The translations under genes were made by a program, and so were the position numbers. From contig NZ_JADDOJ010000018.1 in assembly GCF_015159745.1 (NCBI RefSeq), forward strand, positions 1-57,329: a stretch of 57,329 nucleotides of DNA. The letters are read 5' to 3'. Origin of the DNA: Ramlibacter aquaticus. GTDB lineage: Bacteria; Pseudomonadota; Gammaproteobacteria; Burkholderiales; Burkholderiaceae_C. Of the stretch, positions 18,242-25,914 are shown piece after piece (positions within the stretch are counted from its first letter, which is position 1; each line of letters opens with the position of its first letter). The notes below the pieces were generated by a model, which made no database searches, was not told where the DNA came from, and was given only the letters and a program-made list of their open reading frames with translations.

Positions 18242-19909
18242 ATGGCAACGATCGAAGTGAAGGTTCCCGACATCGGGGACTTCAAGGACGTGGCGGTCAT
18301 CGAGCTGCTGGTCAAGCCGGGCGACACCGTCAAGCCGGAGCAGTCGCTGGTCACCGTGGAGTCCGACAAGGCCTCGATGGAGATCCCGTCCTCCGCGGGC
18401 GGCGTGGTGAAGGAGATGAAGGTCCAGCTGGGCGACAAGGTCAACGAGGGCACGCTGCTGCTGCTGCTGGAGTCCGACACGGCTGCAGCCGCCCCGGCGC
18501 CGGCGCCGGCGCCCGCCCAGGCGGCGGCACCCGCGCCTGCGGCCACGCAGGCCCCTGCGGCAGCGCCCGCCGCGGCCGCGGGCCCGGTCGAGGTGCGCGT
18601 GCCGGACATCGGCGACTTCAAGGACGTCGCCGTGATCGAGATCCTGGTCAAGCCGGGCGACACGGTCAAGGCCGAGCAGTCGCTTATCACCGTGGAGTCC
18701 GACAAGGCCTCGATGGAGATCCCCTCCAGCGCCGCGGGCGTGGTGCGGGAGATCCGCCTGAAGCTGGGCGACAAGGTCAACCAGGGCGACCTGGTGGCGA
18801 TCCTGGAAGGCGCCGCAGGCGCGGCCGCGCCTGCGCCTGCGGTGCAAGCCCCGGTGCCCGCGCCGGCTGCCCCCGCTGCGCCGGCGCCTGCGGCCGCCGC
18901 ATCGGTGCCCGCCGCCACGCGCACGCCGCCGACCGCGGCGCTGCCGCCGCACGAGCCGGCCACGCCCAGCGGGACGCTGCCGCATGCCTCGCCCTCGGTG
19001 CGCAAGTTCGCGCGCGAGCTGGGCGTGCCCCTGGACGAGGTGAAGGGCACCGGGCCCAAGGGCCGCATCACCGAGCAGGACGTGCATGCGTTCACCAAGG
19101 CCGTCATGGCCGGCGAGGCGACCACGCGTGCCGCAGCCGCCCGGGCGCCGGCCTCCGGCGGCACCGGCGGGGAAGCGCTGGGCCTGCTGCCCTGGCCCAA
19201 GGTCGACTTCGCCAAGTTCGGCCCGGTGGAGCGCAAGGACGTCGGCCGCATCAAGAAGATCAGCGCCGCCAACCTGCACCGCAACTGGGTGATGATCCCG
19301 CACGTCACCAACCATGACGACGCCGACATCACCGAGCTCGAGGCCTTCCGCGTCCAGCTGAACAAGGAAAACGAGAAGTCGGGCGTGAAGGTCACCATGC
19401 TGGCCTTCCTCATCAAGGCCTGCGTGGCGGCGCTGAAGAAATTCCCGGACTTCAACAGCTCGCTCGATGGCGAGCAGCTGGTCTACAAGAACTACTGGAA
19501 CATCGGCTTCGCCGCCGACACGCCCAACGGCCTGGTGGTGCCCGTCATCAAGAACGCCGACCAGAAGGGCATCCTGGCGATCAGCCAGGAGATGTCGGAG
19601 CTGGCGAAGAAGGCCAGGGACGGCAAGCTGGGCCCGGCCGACATGCAGGGTGCGACCTTCACGATCTCCTCGCTGGGCGGGATCGGCGGGCGCTACTTCA
19701 CGCCCATCATCAACGCCCCCGAGGTGGCGATCCTGGGCGTGTGCAAGAGCCAGATGGAGCCGGTGTGGGACGGCAAGCAGTTCCAGCCCCGCCTGATGCT
19801 GCCGCTGTCGCTGAGCTGGGACCACCGCGTGATCGATGGTGCATCCGCAGCACGGTTCAACAGTTATCTGGGCGCTATATTGTCGGACTTCCGCCGCACG
19901 ATGCTGTGA
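18242..19909 (+). CDS. aceF: Pyruvate dehydrogenase E2, dihydrolipoamide acetyltransferase
   Basis: A 555-residue core subunit of pyruvate dehydrogenase that transfers acetyl groups from lipoyl arms to CoA. Domain order: lipoyl domain 1 (about 2-77, lipoyl-Lys43 in ESDKASM), Ala/Pro linker, lipoyl domain 2 (about 116-190, Lys155), a long Ala/Pro linker, the E1/E3-binding domain (about 245-285, SPSVRKFARELGVPL) and the catalytic domain (about 320-555) with His528 and Asp532 in DHRVIDG. The two lipoyl domains are nearly identical, including a 37-base exact DNA repeat. A GGAGAA Shine-Dalgarno precedes the ATG. The next gene downstream, after 48 bases, is a proteasome-type protease rather than E3. 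Confidence 0.97.
   Translation: MATIEVKVPDIGDFKDVAVIELLVKPGDTVKPEQSLVTVESDKASMEIPSSAGGVVKEMKVQLGDKVNEGTLLLLLESDTAAAAPAPAPAPAQAAAPAPAATQAPAAAPAAAAGPVEVRVPDIGDFKDVAVIEILVKPGDTVKAEQSLITVESDKASMEIPSSAAGVVREIRLKLGDKVNQGDLVAILEGAAGAAAPAPAVQAPVPAPAAPAAPAPAAAASVPAATRTPPTAALPPHEPATPSGTLPHASPSVRKFARELGVPLDEVKGTGPKGRITEQDVHAFTKAVMAGEATTRAAAARAPASGGTGGEALGLLPWPKVDFAKFGPVERKDVGRIKKISAANLHRNWVMIPHVTNHDDADITELEAFRVQLNKENEKSGVKVTMLAFLIKACVAALKKFPDFNSSLDGEQLVYKNYWNIGFAADTPNGLVVPVIKNADQKGILAISQEMSELAKKARDGKLGPADMQGATFTISSLGGIGGRYFTPIINAPEVAILGVCKSQMEPVWDGKQFQPRLMLPLSLSWDHRVIDGASAARFNSYLGAILSDFRRTML
18351..18723 (+). repeat. 37-base direct repeat within the two aceF lipoyl domains
   Basis: 18351-18387 and 18687-18723 are identical over 37 bases, 336 bases apart. 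They encode the core of the lipoyl hairpin around ESDKASMEIP. Surrounding sequence is also highly similar, consistent with domain duplication within the gene and possible ongoing homogenisation. Confidence 0.85.
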
Positions 19910-19957
19910 TGAACGCGCCGCGTTCCAGCGCGGCCCCACAACACAGCCTACAAGAAC

Positions 19958-20548
19958 ATGACGACCGTCGTAGTGGTGAGAAAAGCCGGCCAGATCGCGA
20001 TCGCGGCCGACACGCTGGTGACCTTCGGCGACACGCGCCTGGCCAACCGGTACGAGGACAACACCAAGATCTTCAAGGTCGACACCGAGATCGGGCCCAG
20101 CTACCTGGGCATGGCGGGTACCGTGGCGCACTTCCCGGTGCTGCGCAAGGCCATCGGCTCGATGCCGCGCGAGATCCTGAAGCTCGGCAGCAAGGACGAG
20201 GTGTTCGACACCTTCACCAAGCTGCACCCCTACCTCAAGGACAACTTCTTCCTGCAAACCAAGGAAGAGGACAGCGATCCGTACGAGTCCAGCCAGTTCA
20301 GCGTGGTCATCGCCAACCCCACCGGCATCTACGGGCTCTACAGCTACCGCGAGGTGTTCGAGTTCAAGGAGTTCTGGGGCATAGGCTCGGGCCGCAGCTT
20401 CGCGCTGGGCGCGATGCACGCGGCCTACGCCAAGGCCAAGACCGCCCGCGAGGTGGCCGAGGCCGGGGTGATGGCGGGTTGCGAGTTCGACCGCAACTCC
20501 GCGGCCCCGGCTGACATATTCACATTGAAACTGCGCGAGGCCGGCTGA
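19958..20548 (+). CDS. BPH-type proteasome homologue (HslV-like Ntn-hydrolase peptidase)
   Basis: A 196-residue protein of the proteasome beta-subunit fold. After removal of Met the N-terminus is T-T-V-V-V-V-R, giving the nucleophile Thr1. Numbered from it, Asp17 (in AADTLVTFGDT) matches HslV Asp17, and Lys36 (NTKIF) is the probable counterpart of HslV Lys33 after a three-residue insertion. GIGSGRSFALGAM resembles the HslV GSGGPYA segment. The sequence fits the BPH family (beta-proteobacterial proteasome homologue), known to assemble as double-ring peptidases, rather than HslV itself; no hslU ATPase lies nearby. It sits between aceF and lpdA in one orientation, with gaps of 48 and 35 bases, so it should be cotranscribed with pyruvate dehydrogenase. 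Substrates and any unfoldase partner are unknown. Confidence 0.8.
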   Translation: MTTVVVVRKAGQIAIAADTLVTFGDTRLANRYEDNTKIFKVDTEIGPSYLGMAGTVAHFPVLRKAIGSMPREILKLGSKDEVFDTFTKLHPYLKDNFFLQTKEEDSDPYESSQFSVVIANPTGIYGLYSYREVFEFKEFWGIGSGRSFALGAMHAAYAKAKTAREVAEAGVMAGCEFDRNSAAPADIFTLKLREAG

Positions 20549-20583
20549 GCGCCCGCGCGAAAAACACATTGGAGGAGAAGCGC

Positions 20584-22380
20584 ATGAGCCAGGTCGAGGT
20601 CAAGGTCCCCGACATCGGCGACTTCAAGGATGTCGCGGTGATCGAGTTGCTGGTCCAGCCTGGCGACACGGTGAAGGTTGAGCAGTCGCTCGTCACGGTG
20701 GAGAGCGACAAGGCCTCCATGGAGATCCCTTCGTCGCATGCGGGCGTGCTGCGCGAACTGCGGGTCAAGCTGGGCGACAAGGTGAACCAGGGCACCGTGC
20801 TGGCCGTGGTGGAGACCTCGGACGCGGCGGGCGCCCCGGCCCCGGCGGCGGCCGCGCCCGTGGCTGCCGCGCCTGCGCCCGCGCCCGCCGCGAAGGCCCC
20901 CGCCACGCCGTCCCCGGCCGTGGCGCCCTCGGCCGCCGCGCCCACGGGCGACTTCGATTGCGACATGCTGGTGCTGGGCGCCGGCCCCGGTGGCTACTCC
21001 GCCGCCTTCCGGGCGGCCGACCTGGGCATGAAGGTGATCCTGGTCGAGCGCTACGCCACGCTGGGCGGCGTGTGCCTCAACGTGGGCTGCATCCCCTCCA
21101 AGGCGCTGCTGCACGTGGCGGCCGTGATGGACGAGGTGAGCCACTTCGAGTCCCTGGGCGTGAGCTTCGGCAAGCCGACGATCGACCTGGACAAGCTGCG
21201 CGCGCACAAGTCCAAGGTGGTGGGCAAGCTCACCGGCGGCCTTTCGGCCATGGCCAAGATGCGCAAGGTGACCGTGGTGCGCGGCCTGGGCCAGTTCACC
21301 GACGACCACCACGTCGAAGTGCAGGAGACCGAGGGCGCCGGCCAGGCCTTCACCGGCAAGAAGCAGGTCATCAGCTTCCGCCAGTGCATCATCGCCGCCG
21401 GTTCGCAGGCGGTGCACCTGCCCTTCATGCCCAAGGACCCGCGGGTGGTCGACTCCACGGGCGCGCTGGAACTGGCCAAGGTGCCCAAGCGCATGCTGAT
21501 CCTGGGCGGCGGCATCATCGGCCTGGAAATGGGCACGGTGTACTCCACCCTGGGCGCGCGCCTGGACGTGGTGGAGATGCTGGACGGCCTGATGCAGGGC
21601 GCCGACCGTGACCTGGTCAAGGTGTGGCAGAAGATGAATGCGCCGCGCTTCGACAACATCATGCTCAAGACGAAGACCGTGGGCGCCGAGGCCACGGCCG
21701 ACGGCATCCTGGTGCGCTTCGAGGGCGAGCAGGCGCCCAAGGAGCCGCAGCTGTACGACCTGGTGCTGCAGGCGGTGGGCCGCTCGCCCAACGGCAGGAA
21801 GATAGGCGCCGAGAAAGCCGGCGTGACGGTGTCCGACCGCGGCTTCATCCCGGTGGACCTGCAGATGCGCACCAACGTGCCGCACATCTTCGCCATCGGC
21901 GACCTCGTGGGCCAGCCCATGCTGGCGCACAAGGCGGTGCACGAGGGCCACGTCGCGGCCGAGGCGGCGGCCGGCCAGAAGGTGGCCTTCGAGGCCCGCG
22001 TCATCCCCAGCGTGGCCTACACCGACCCCGAGGTGGCCTGGGTGGGCCTGACCGAGGACCAGGCCAAGGCCCAGGGCATCGCGGTCAAGAAGGGCCTGTT
22101 CCCCTGGACGGCGTCCGGCCGCGCAATCGCCAACGGGCGCGACGAGGGCTTCACCAAGCTGCTGTTCGACGCCGAGTCGCATCGCATCCTGGGTGGCGGC
22201 ATCGTGGGCACCCATGCCGGCGACATGATCGGCGAGGTGGCCCTGGCCATCGAGATGGGCGCGGACGAGGTGGACATCGGCAAGACCATCCACCCGCACC
22301 CCACGTTGGGCGAGAGCATCGGCCTGGCGGCGGAAGCGGCCCACGGCAGCTGCACCGACCTACCGCCCCCGCGGCGCTGA
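20584..22380 (+). CDS. lpdA: Dihydrolipoamide dehydrogenase (E3) with N-terminal lipoyl domain, pyruvate dehydrogenase operon copy
   Basis: A 598-residue E3 that reoxidises dihydrolipoyl groups with FAD and NAD. Unlike ordinary E3 it begins with a complete lipoyl domain (about 2-77, Lys43 in ESDKASM) closely matching those of the upstream aceF. An Ala/Pro linker follows, then the flavoprotein domains: VLGAGPGGYSAAFRAADLG, redox-active cysteines in [24 protein letters not shown] for NAD and the C-terminal IHPHPTLGES with the catalytic histidine. Lipoyl-E3 fusions are known from other beta-proteobacteria. The ATG at 20584 is fixed by GGAGGAG eight bases upstream; an in-frame TTG at 20569 is rejected. 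A strong terminator follows. Confidence 0.96.
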   Translation: MSQVEVKVPDIGDFKDVAVIELLVQPGDTVKVEQSLVTVESDKASMEIPSSHAGVLRELRVKLGDKVNQGTVLAVVETSDAAGAPAPAAAAPVAAAPAPAPAAKAPATPSPAVAPSAAAPTGDFDCDMLVLGAGPGGYSAAFRAADLGMKVILVERYATLGGVCLNVGCIPSKALLHVAAVMDEVSHFESLGVSFGKPTIDLDKLRAHKSKVVGKLTGGLSAMAKMRKVTVVRGLGQFTDDHHVEVQETEGAGQAFTGKKQVISFRQCIIAAGSQAVHLPFMPKDPRVVDSTGALELAKVPKRMLILGGGIIGLEMGTVYSTLGARLDVVEMLDGLMQGADRDLVKVWQKMNAPRFDNIMLKTKTVGAEATADGILVRFEGEQAPKEPQLYDLVLQAVGRSPNGRKIGAEKAGVTVSDRGFIPVDLQMRTNVPHIFAIGDLVGQPMLAHKAVHEGHVAAEAAAGQKVAFEARVIPSVAYTDPEVAWVGLTEDQAKAQGIAVKKGLFPWTASGRAIANGRDEGFTKLLFDAESHRILGGGIVGTHAGDMIGEVALAIEMGADEVDIGKTIHPHPTLGESIGLAAEAAHGSCTDLPPPRR

Positions 22381-22400
22381 GCGCGCGTTCGCAAAAGCGA

Positions 22401-22427
22401 AAAGGGCGGCCTGGGCCGCCCTTTGTC
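22401..22427 (+). terminator. Rho-independent terminator of the aceE-lpdA operon
   Basis: A perfect ten-base stem AAAGGGCGGC / GCCGCCCTTT (22401-22410 and 22415-22424) with a four-base loop, 20 bases after the lpdA stop. The stem's own T-run and the T-rich bases after it (TTTGTCCTTG) supply the U-tract. The A-run on the left side means it may also work for the minus-strand nlpC/P60 gene that ends at 22482. Confidence 0.85.
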
Positions 22428-22481
22428 CTTGTCGTCAGAAGCGGACCGGACCGCCCGTTGCAGTGACCTGGGGGTCGCCCG

Positions 22482-23045
22482 TCAGGGGGTGGGCCGGCTG
22501 GTCGCGGAATCGTCGGTGCCGAAGCCCAGCACGCGGCGGGCGCCGTCGAAGCGGCGCTGCCAGTAGGAGCCGTTCATGCTTTCGACCCGCACTTCCGCGC
22601 CGGGCTTGGGGGAGTGGATGAACTTGCCGTCGCCCACGTAGATGCCCACGTGGCTGAAGGCGCGGCGCATGGTGTTGAAGAACACCAGGTCACCGGGCTG
22701 CAGGTCCTTCTTGTCGATCTGCTGGGTCGCGGCGGCCTGCTGCTCGGCCTTGCGCGGCAGGATGAGACCCACGGTGCGCTCGTACATGGAGCGCACGAAG
22801 CCGCTGCAGTCGAAACCCGATTGTTCGTTGTTGCCGCCCCGGCGGTAGGGTACGCCCAGGAACCCCATGGCCGTCATGACCAGTTCCGACGTGCGGTCCG
22901 CGACGGAGCTGCGCATCTGGTCGAGCTGGGTGAGCAGGCCCTTGTCGGCCAGCAGGCGCGTCATCTCGTCATCCGGCGGATTCGCCGGGGCAGCCTGCGC
23001 AGCCAGGGCCACACAGGTGAGGAGAATGAAAGGCCATTTGCTCAT
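22482..23045 (-). CDS. NlpC/P60 family (C40) cell-wall endopeptidase
   Basis: A 187-residue secreted peptidase predicted to cut peptidoglycan stem peptides. Residues 1-18 form a signal peptide (ILLTCVALAAQAA). The NlpC/P60 domain spans about 52-175, with catalytic Cys80 in GFDCSGF, His132 in SHVGIYVG and a polar third residue at His144. Immediately before the catalytic cysteine is the family block GVPYRRGGNNEQSG. It is monocistronic: a terminator lies beyond its 3' end, and a good promoter lies directly before its ATG. That promoter is so close that the transcript may be leaderless; no Shine-Dalgarno is apparent. Confidence 0.92.
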   Translation of the reverse strand: MSKWPFILLTCVALAAQAAPANPPDDEMTRLLADKGLLTQLDQMRSSVADRTSELVMTAMGFLGVPYRRGGNNEQSGFDCSGFVRSMYERTVGLILPRKAEQQAAATQQIDKKDLQPGDLVFFNTMRRAFSHVGIYVGDGKFIHSPKPGAEVRVESMNGSYWQRRFDGARRVLGFGTDDSATSRPTP

Positions 23046-23053
23046 GAGGGGCG

Positions 23054-23083
23054 AGAATAGCTGGGCTTGAGCTGAGAAGTCAA
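23054..23083 (-). promoter_or_regulatory. Sigma-70-type promoter of the nlpC/P60 gene
   Basis: On the minus strand TTGACT (23078-23083), an 18-base spacer and TATTCT (23054-23059) lie in an AT-rich patch that stands out from the GC-rich surroundings. The -10 ends eight bases before the ATG, so initiation would fall at the start codon or one base before it. The rest of the gap up to 23287 holds only a weak hairpin (about 23132-23147) and nothing else I can support. Confidence 0.5.
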
Positions 23084-23287
23084 GTGAAGTTGAGAATGTA
23101 ACTTGTTGATTCCAAAGGATCTGTGCTGAATTCCGGGAAATCCCGGGTTTATCGTCAGATCGTCAGGAGCGCATGCAAGACCCGGGCCAGATGCGCGCCT
23201 TGCGGCTTGGGAGCGCACCGGGAAAGGGGCGGGGCCGACATCGGCTGCGGCATGCCCGGGCGGCCCATGCCGCCGCGGCAGCGCGGT

Positions 23288-23935
23288 TCAGGGCTTGATC
23301 AGGCCCTTGCGGACGGCGTAGAGCGTCAGGCTGGCGATGTCGTTCAGGCGCAGCCGCTCCATGATGCGGGCCCGGTGCACGTCCACCGTCTTGGGCGAAA
23401 GCCCGAGCTCGAAGGCGATCTCCTTGGAGGCCCGGCCCTGTGCGATCAGCTTCAGGATCTCCACCTGCCGGTGCGTGAGCTCATCGTCCACGGTGGGCTC
23501 CGAGGGCTGCAGCAGGCGCTGGGCGATGGCCGGGCTGAAGTAGCTGCCGGTGGCCATGACCGAGCGCACGGCCTGCTCGAGCTCGAAGGGCGGGGCGTCC
23601 TTCATCAGGTAGCCGCAGGCGCCGTTGGCCACCGCGCGCTTGACGAAGTCCACGGTGTCGTACATGGACAGCACCAGCATGCGCACCTCGGGGTGCGTCT
23701 CGTGGATGTGGGCGATGGCGGTGATGCCGTCCATGCCGGGCATGGAGATGTCGGTCATGACGACATCCGGGTTCAGGCTTTCCACGAGGGTGATCAACTC
23801 CTTGCCGTCGCGGGCCTCGGCGATGACGTCCACGCCCTCGACCAGGGACAGCAGCGCCTTGATCCCCGAGCGGACCAGGTCATGGTCATCGGCCAGGACC
23901 ACGCGGATGGGAGCGGCGGCAGCAGTTTTCTTCAT
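23288..23935 (-). CDS. NarL/LuxR-family response regulator
   Basis: A 215-residue response regulator. The receiver domain (residues 10-127) has VLADDHDLVRSG, phosphoacceptor Asp62 in VVMTDISMPGMDG, and the conserved lysine Lys112 in GYLMKDA. The LuxR helix-turn-helix (about 150-212) contains LTHRQVEILKLIAQG and LSPKTVDVHRARIMERL. Its family partners are HisKA_3-type kinases; such a kinase domain is encoded just upstream on the same strand, 21 bases away, so the two form one signalling unit. DNA targets are unknown. It is the second, unrelated two-component pair in the window. Confidence 0.93.
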   Translation of the reverse strand: MKKTAAAAPIRVVLADDHDLVRSGIKALLSLVEGVDVIAEARDGKELITLVESLNPDVVMTDISMPGMDGITAIAHIHETHPEVRMLVLSMYDTVDFVKRAVANGACGYLMKDAPPFELEQAVRSVMATGSYFSPAIAQRLLQPSEPTVDDELTHRQVEILKLIAQGRASKEIAFELGLSPKTVDVHRARIMERLRLNDIASLTLYAVRKGLIKP

Positions 23936-23956
23936 GACCCCCGGATGGTAGCGCGA

Positions 23957-25057
23957 CTACAGCACGGCACGTAGGGTGACGCCCCGGCCGGGCGAGGTCC
24001 GCAGCCAGAAGCGGCCGCCGGCCAGTTCGGTGCGCTCGATCATGCCGTACAGGCCCACGTTGCGTTCGCTGGGCTGCTGGCCCAGGACGGCGGCCTTGTC
24101 GAAGCCCACGCCGTCGTCCGCGACCACCACGCCGATGCGTCCTTGCGCAAGGAAGCGCAGCCTGACGTGGACGCGGCTGGCCCGGGCATGGCGTATCACG
24201 TTGGTCAGCGCCTCCTGCACCAGCCGCAGGGCGACCGCTGCGCTCTCGTCCAGCTGGGCGGGCGCGGGCTCGGTGCCCCGCACGTCGACCTCGAAGGCCA
24301 GGCCCGCGGGTTCGGCGACGCGCTGGACGGCGGACTGCGTGGCGGCCACCAGGCCCAGCAGGTCCAGTTGCGCCGGGCGCAGGGAGAAGGAGAGGGTCTT
24401 GAGCTGCGAGACCGCGCCGTGCGCCATCTGGACCGCCGTCTCCGTGTGCTGGCGGCTCTGTTCCGGGGTCGCGGCGCGCTGGGCGGCATGCAGGTGGATC
24501 ACCATGCCGGTCAGGGTCTGGCCGAGGTGGTCGTGCAATTCACGCGAGATCAGGCTGCGTTCGCGTTCCTGGGCGACCACCAGGCGCGCGGAGAGCTTCT
24601 TGAGCCGCCGGTAGGCTTCTTCCAGTTCCCGGCTCAGGCGCTCCTGCTCCAGCGCGCGCTGCCGTTCGGCCATCACGCGGCCGATGATCTGGGGCAGGGT
24701 GCCCAGCTTGTCCTTGGTGAGGTAGTCCTTGGCGCCGCAGCGCAGCACGTGCACCGCCGCTTCCTCGCCGATGGCGCGCGTGACCACCACCAGCGGCGTC
24801 GAGCAGCGCCTGGCGACCAGGATCTGCAGCGCCGCATAGGGCGAGAAGCGCGGCATGTTGAAGTCGCACAGGATGACGTCGTGCTCATCCTCCAGGGCGG
24901 CCGCGAAGCCCTTCGCGTCGTCCACACGCTGCAGGACGTAACGGCGCTGGGGGTCCGCCCGTTCGAGCGCGATGCCCATGAGCTCCACGTCGTCGGGGTT
25001 GTCCTCGACGCAAAGGAGCCGGATGGGCTGGGCGGGGGTCACCTCGTGGGTCTGCAT
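23957..25057 (-). CDS. Receiver domain-HisKA_3 histidine kinase fusion (soluble)
   Basis: A 366-residue cytoplasmic protein with a receiver domain at the N-terminus (residues 11-130; VEDNPDDVEL, phosphoacceptor Asp65 in LCDFNMP, Lys115 in YLTKDK). A coiled-coil linker (about 130-165) leads to a NarX/DegS-type kinase core with His175 in SRELHDHLGQTLTGM, the N-box NVIRHARASRVHV and the ATP-lid motif DDGVGFD. No transmembrane segment exists, so input must come by phosphorylation of the receiver or from another protein. This receiver-then-kinase order suggests a phosphorelay intermediate feeding the NarL-type regulator downstream. The start at 25057 is the first Met before VTPAQPIRLLCVEDN. Confidence 0.88.
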   Translation of the reverse strand: MQTHEVTPAQPIRLLCVEDNPDDVELMGIALERADPQRRYVLQRVDDAKGFAAALEDEHDVILCDFNMPRFSPYAALQILVARRCSTPLVVVTRAIGEEAAVHVLRCGAKDYLTKDKLGTLPQIIGRVMAERQRALEQERLSRELEEAYRRLKKLSARLVVAQERERSLISRELHDHLGQTLTGMVIHLHAAQRAATPEQSRQHTETAVQMAHGAVSQLKTLSFSLRPAQLDLLGLVAATQSAVQRVAEPAGLAFEVDVRGTEPAPAQLDESAAVALRLVQEALTNVIRHARASRVHVRLRFLAQGRIGVVVADDGVGFDKAAVLGQQPSERNVGLYGMIERTELAGGRFWLRTSPGRGVTLRAVL

Positions 25058-25130
25058 GGGGGGTGCGAGGAAGACTCGCCGGCCGGAATGATCGCGCTTG
25101 TAACAGGACGTGGCTTAGGGAATTTTCTTA

Positions 25131-25171
25131 ACGTCACAGTCTGCATGGCTCAAGCCCGCATGGACGTCACA
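25131..25171. promoter_or_regulatory. Tandem ACGTCACA repeats in a divergent promoter region
   Basis: ACGTCACA occurs at 25131-25138 and again at 25164-25171, 33 bases apart (about three helical turns). They lie between the divergent receiver-kinase and GGDEF-like genes. The spacing would put both copies on about the same face of the helix, as expected for an operator bound by a dimer pair. No protein can be assigned. Confidence 0.3.
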
Positions 25172-25186
25172 TGGTTTCATTGCTCT

Positions 25187-25849
25187 ATGGAAATCGCTGT
25201 CGTCTGTCCCGATACGCCGCAAGGCCATGAGGCCGTGGCTCGCCCCCGTCCCCAGGCCTGGCTGCGCAAGGTCAGCCGGCTGTGGCAGCGCCCGGCCCCG
25301 CAGGGCGAGGCGCTGGACCCGTCCACCGGCCTGCTCTCGGCCGAGGCCCTGCGCCAGCGCGCCGCCCCCCTGCTGGCGGCGGGGTCCGCGCCCGTCACCG
25401 TGGTGCTGTTCGAACTCGGTGACCTGCGCGAGGTGCGCGAGATCTACGGGCAACGGGTGCGCCGCGCGATCATGCAGCAGTGGGTGCGCAAGCTGCGCGC
25501 GGCAGCGGGCCACCGCGGCCTGGCCGCCCGCACTGGCGCCGAGCAGTTCCTGCTGGTGCTGCCGGGCACCAGCCCTGAACAGGCCCAGCCCCTGCTGGCG
25601 CGCCACGTGGGCAGCCCGCCGCGGCTGGAGTTCGATCCGCGTGGCCTGGAACTGGTGCTGGTGCCCGACATGGTGATCGAGGTGGCCGCCGAGGACGAAC
25701 GCGACATCCAGCCCATCCATGCGCGCTTGCATGCCGCCCTGGAAGCGCAGCGCGAGGCCGAGCGCCGCCGCCAGCACTACCTGGAGCTGGAGCGGGCCCG
25801 CCATTCCCGGCCCATGCCCATGCTGGTGCCGGCGCGCCGCCGCCGCTGA
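25187..25849 (+). CDS. Degenerate GGDEF-domain protein
   Basis: A 220-residue protein whose central part (about residues 42-190) follows the diguanylate cyclase fold: LDPSTGLLSAEALRQRA resembles the DxLTGL opening, FELGDLREVREIYGQ the metal-site strand and helix, and AARTGAEQFLLVLPG the active-site hairpin. The signature GGDEF is replaced by GAEQF (residues 117-121), and the usual first metal aspartate is Glu76, so cyclase activity is doubtful. The C-terminus is a charged helix ending in a basic tail. The ATG at 25187 is preferred over a start at 25145 (MAQARMDV) that would run through the repeat region. It is divergent from a receiver-kinase gene and probably has a regulatory or binding role. 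Confidence 0.7.
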   Translation: MEIAVVCPDTPQGHEAVARPRPQAWLRKVSRLWQRPAPQGEALDPSTGLLSAEALRQRAAPLLAAGSAPVTVVLFELGDLREVREIYGQRVRRAIMQQWVRKLRAAAGHRGLAARTGAEQFLLVLPGTSPEQAQPLLARHVGSPPRLEFDPRGLELVLVPDMVIEVAAEDERDIQPIHARLHAALEAQREAERRRQHYLELERARHSRPMPMLVPARRRR

Positions 25850-25914
25850 TTCCGGCCTCCGGGCTGTGTAAAACTCGGGCCCGGCGCGAGCTCGCGCGCC
25901 GCCACAGGACCCCC

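Noticed and set aside
15517..19455. Minus-strand frame of 1,312 codons opposite aceE and aceF
   Set aside because: Lies entirely opposite well-supported genes; low-complexity composition without recognisable domains.
19958..20548. HslV of the HslUV protease
   Set aside because: Residues after Asp17 and the overall sequence differ from HslV, an insertion precedes the lysine, and no hslU neighbour exists; BPH fits better.
23132..23147. CCGGGAAATCCCGG hairpin upstream of the NlpC/P60 gene as terminator
   Set aside because: Six-base arms with only two unpaired bases between them and no clear T-run; too weak to call.
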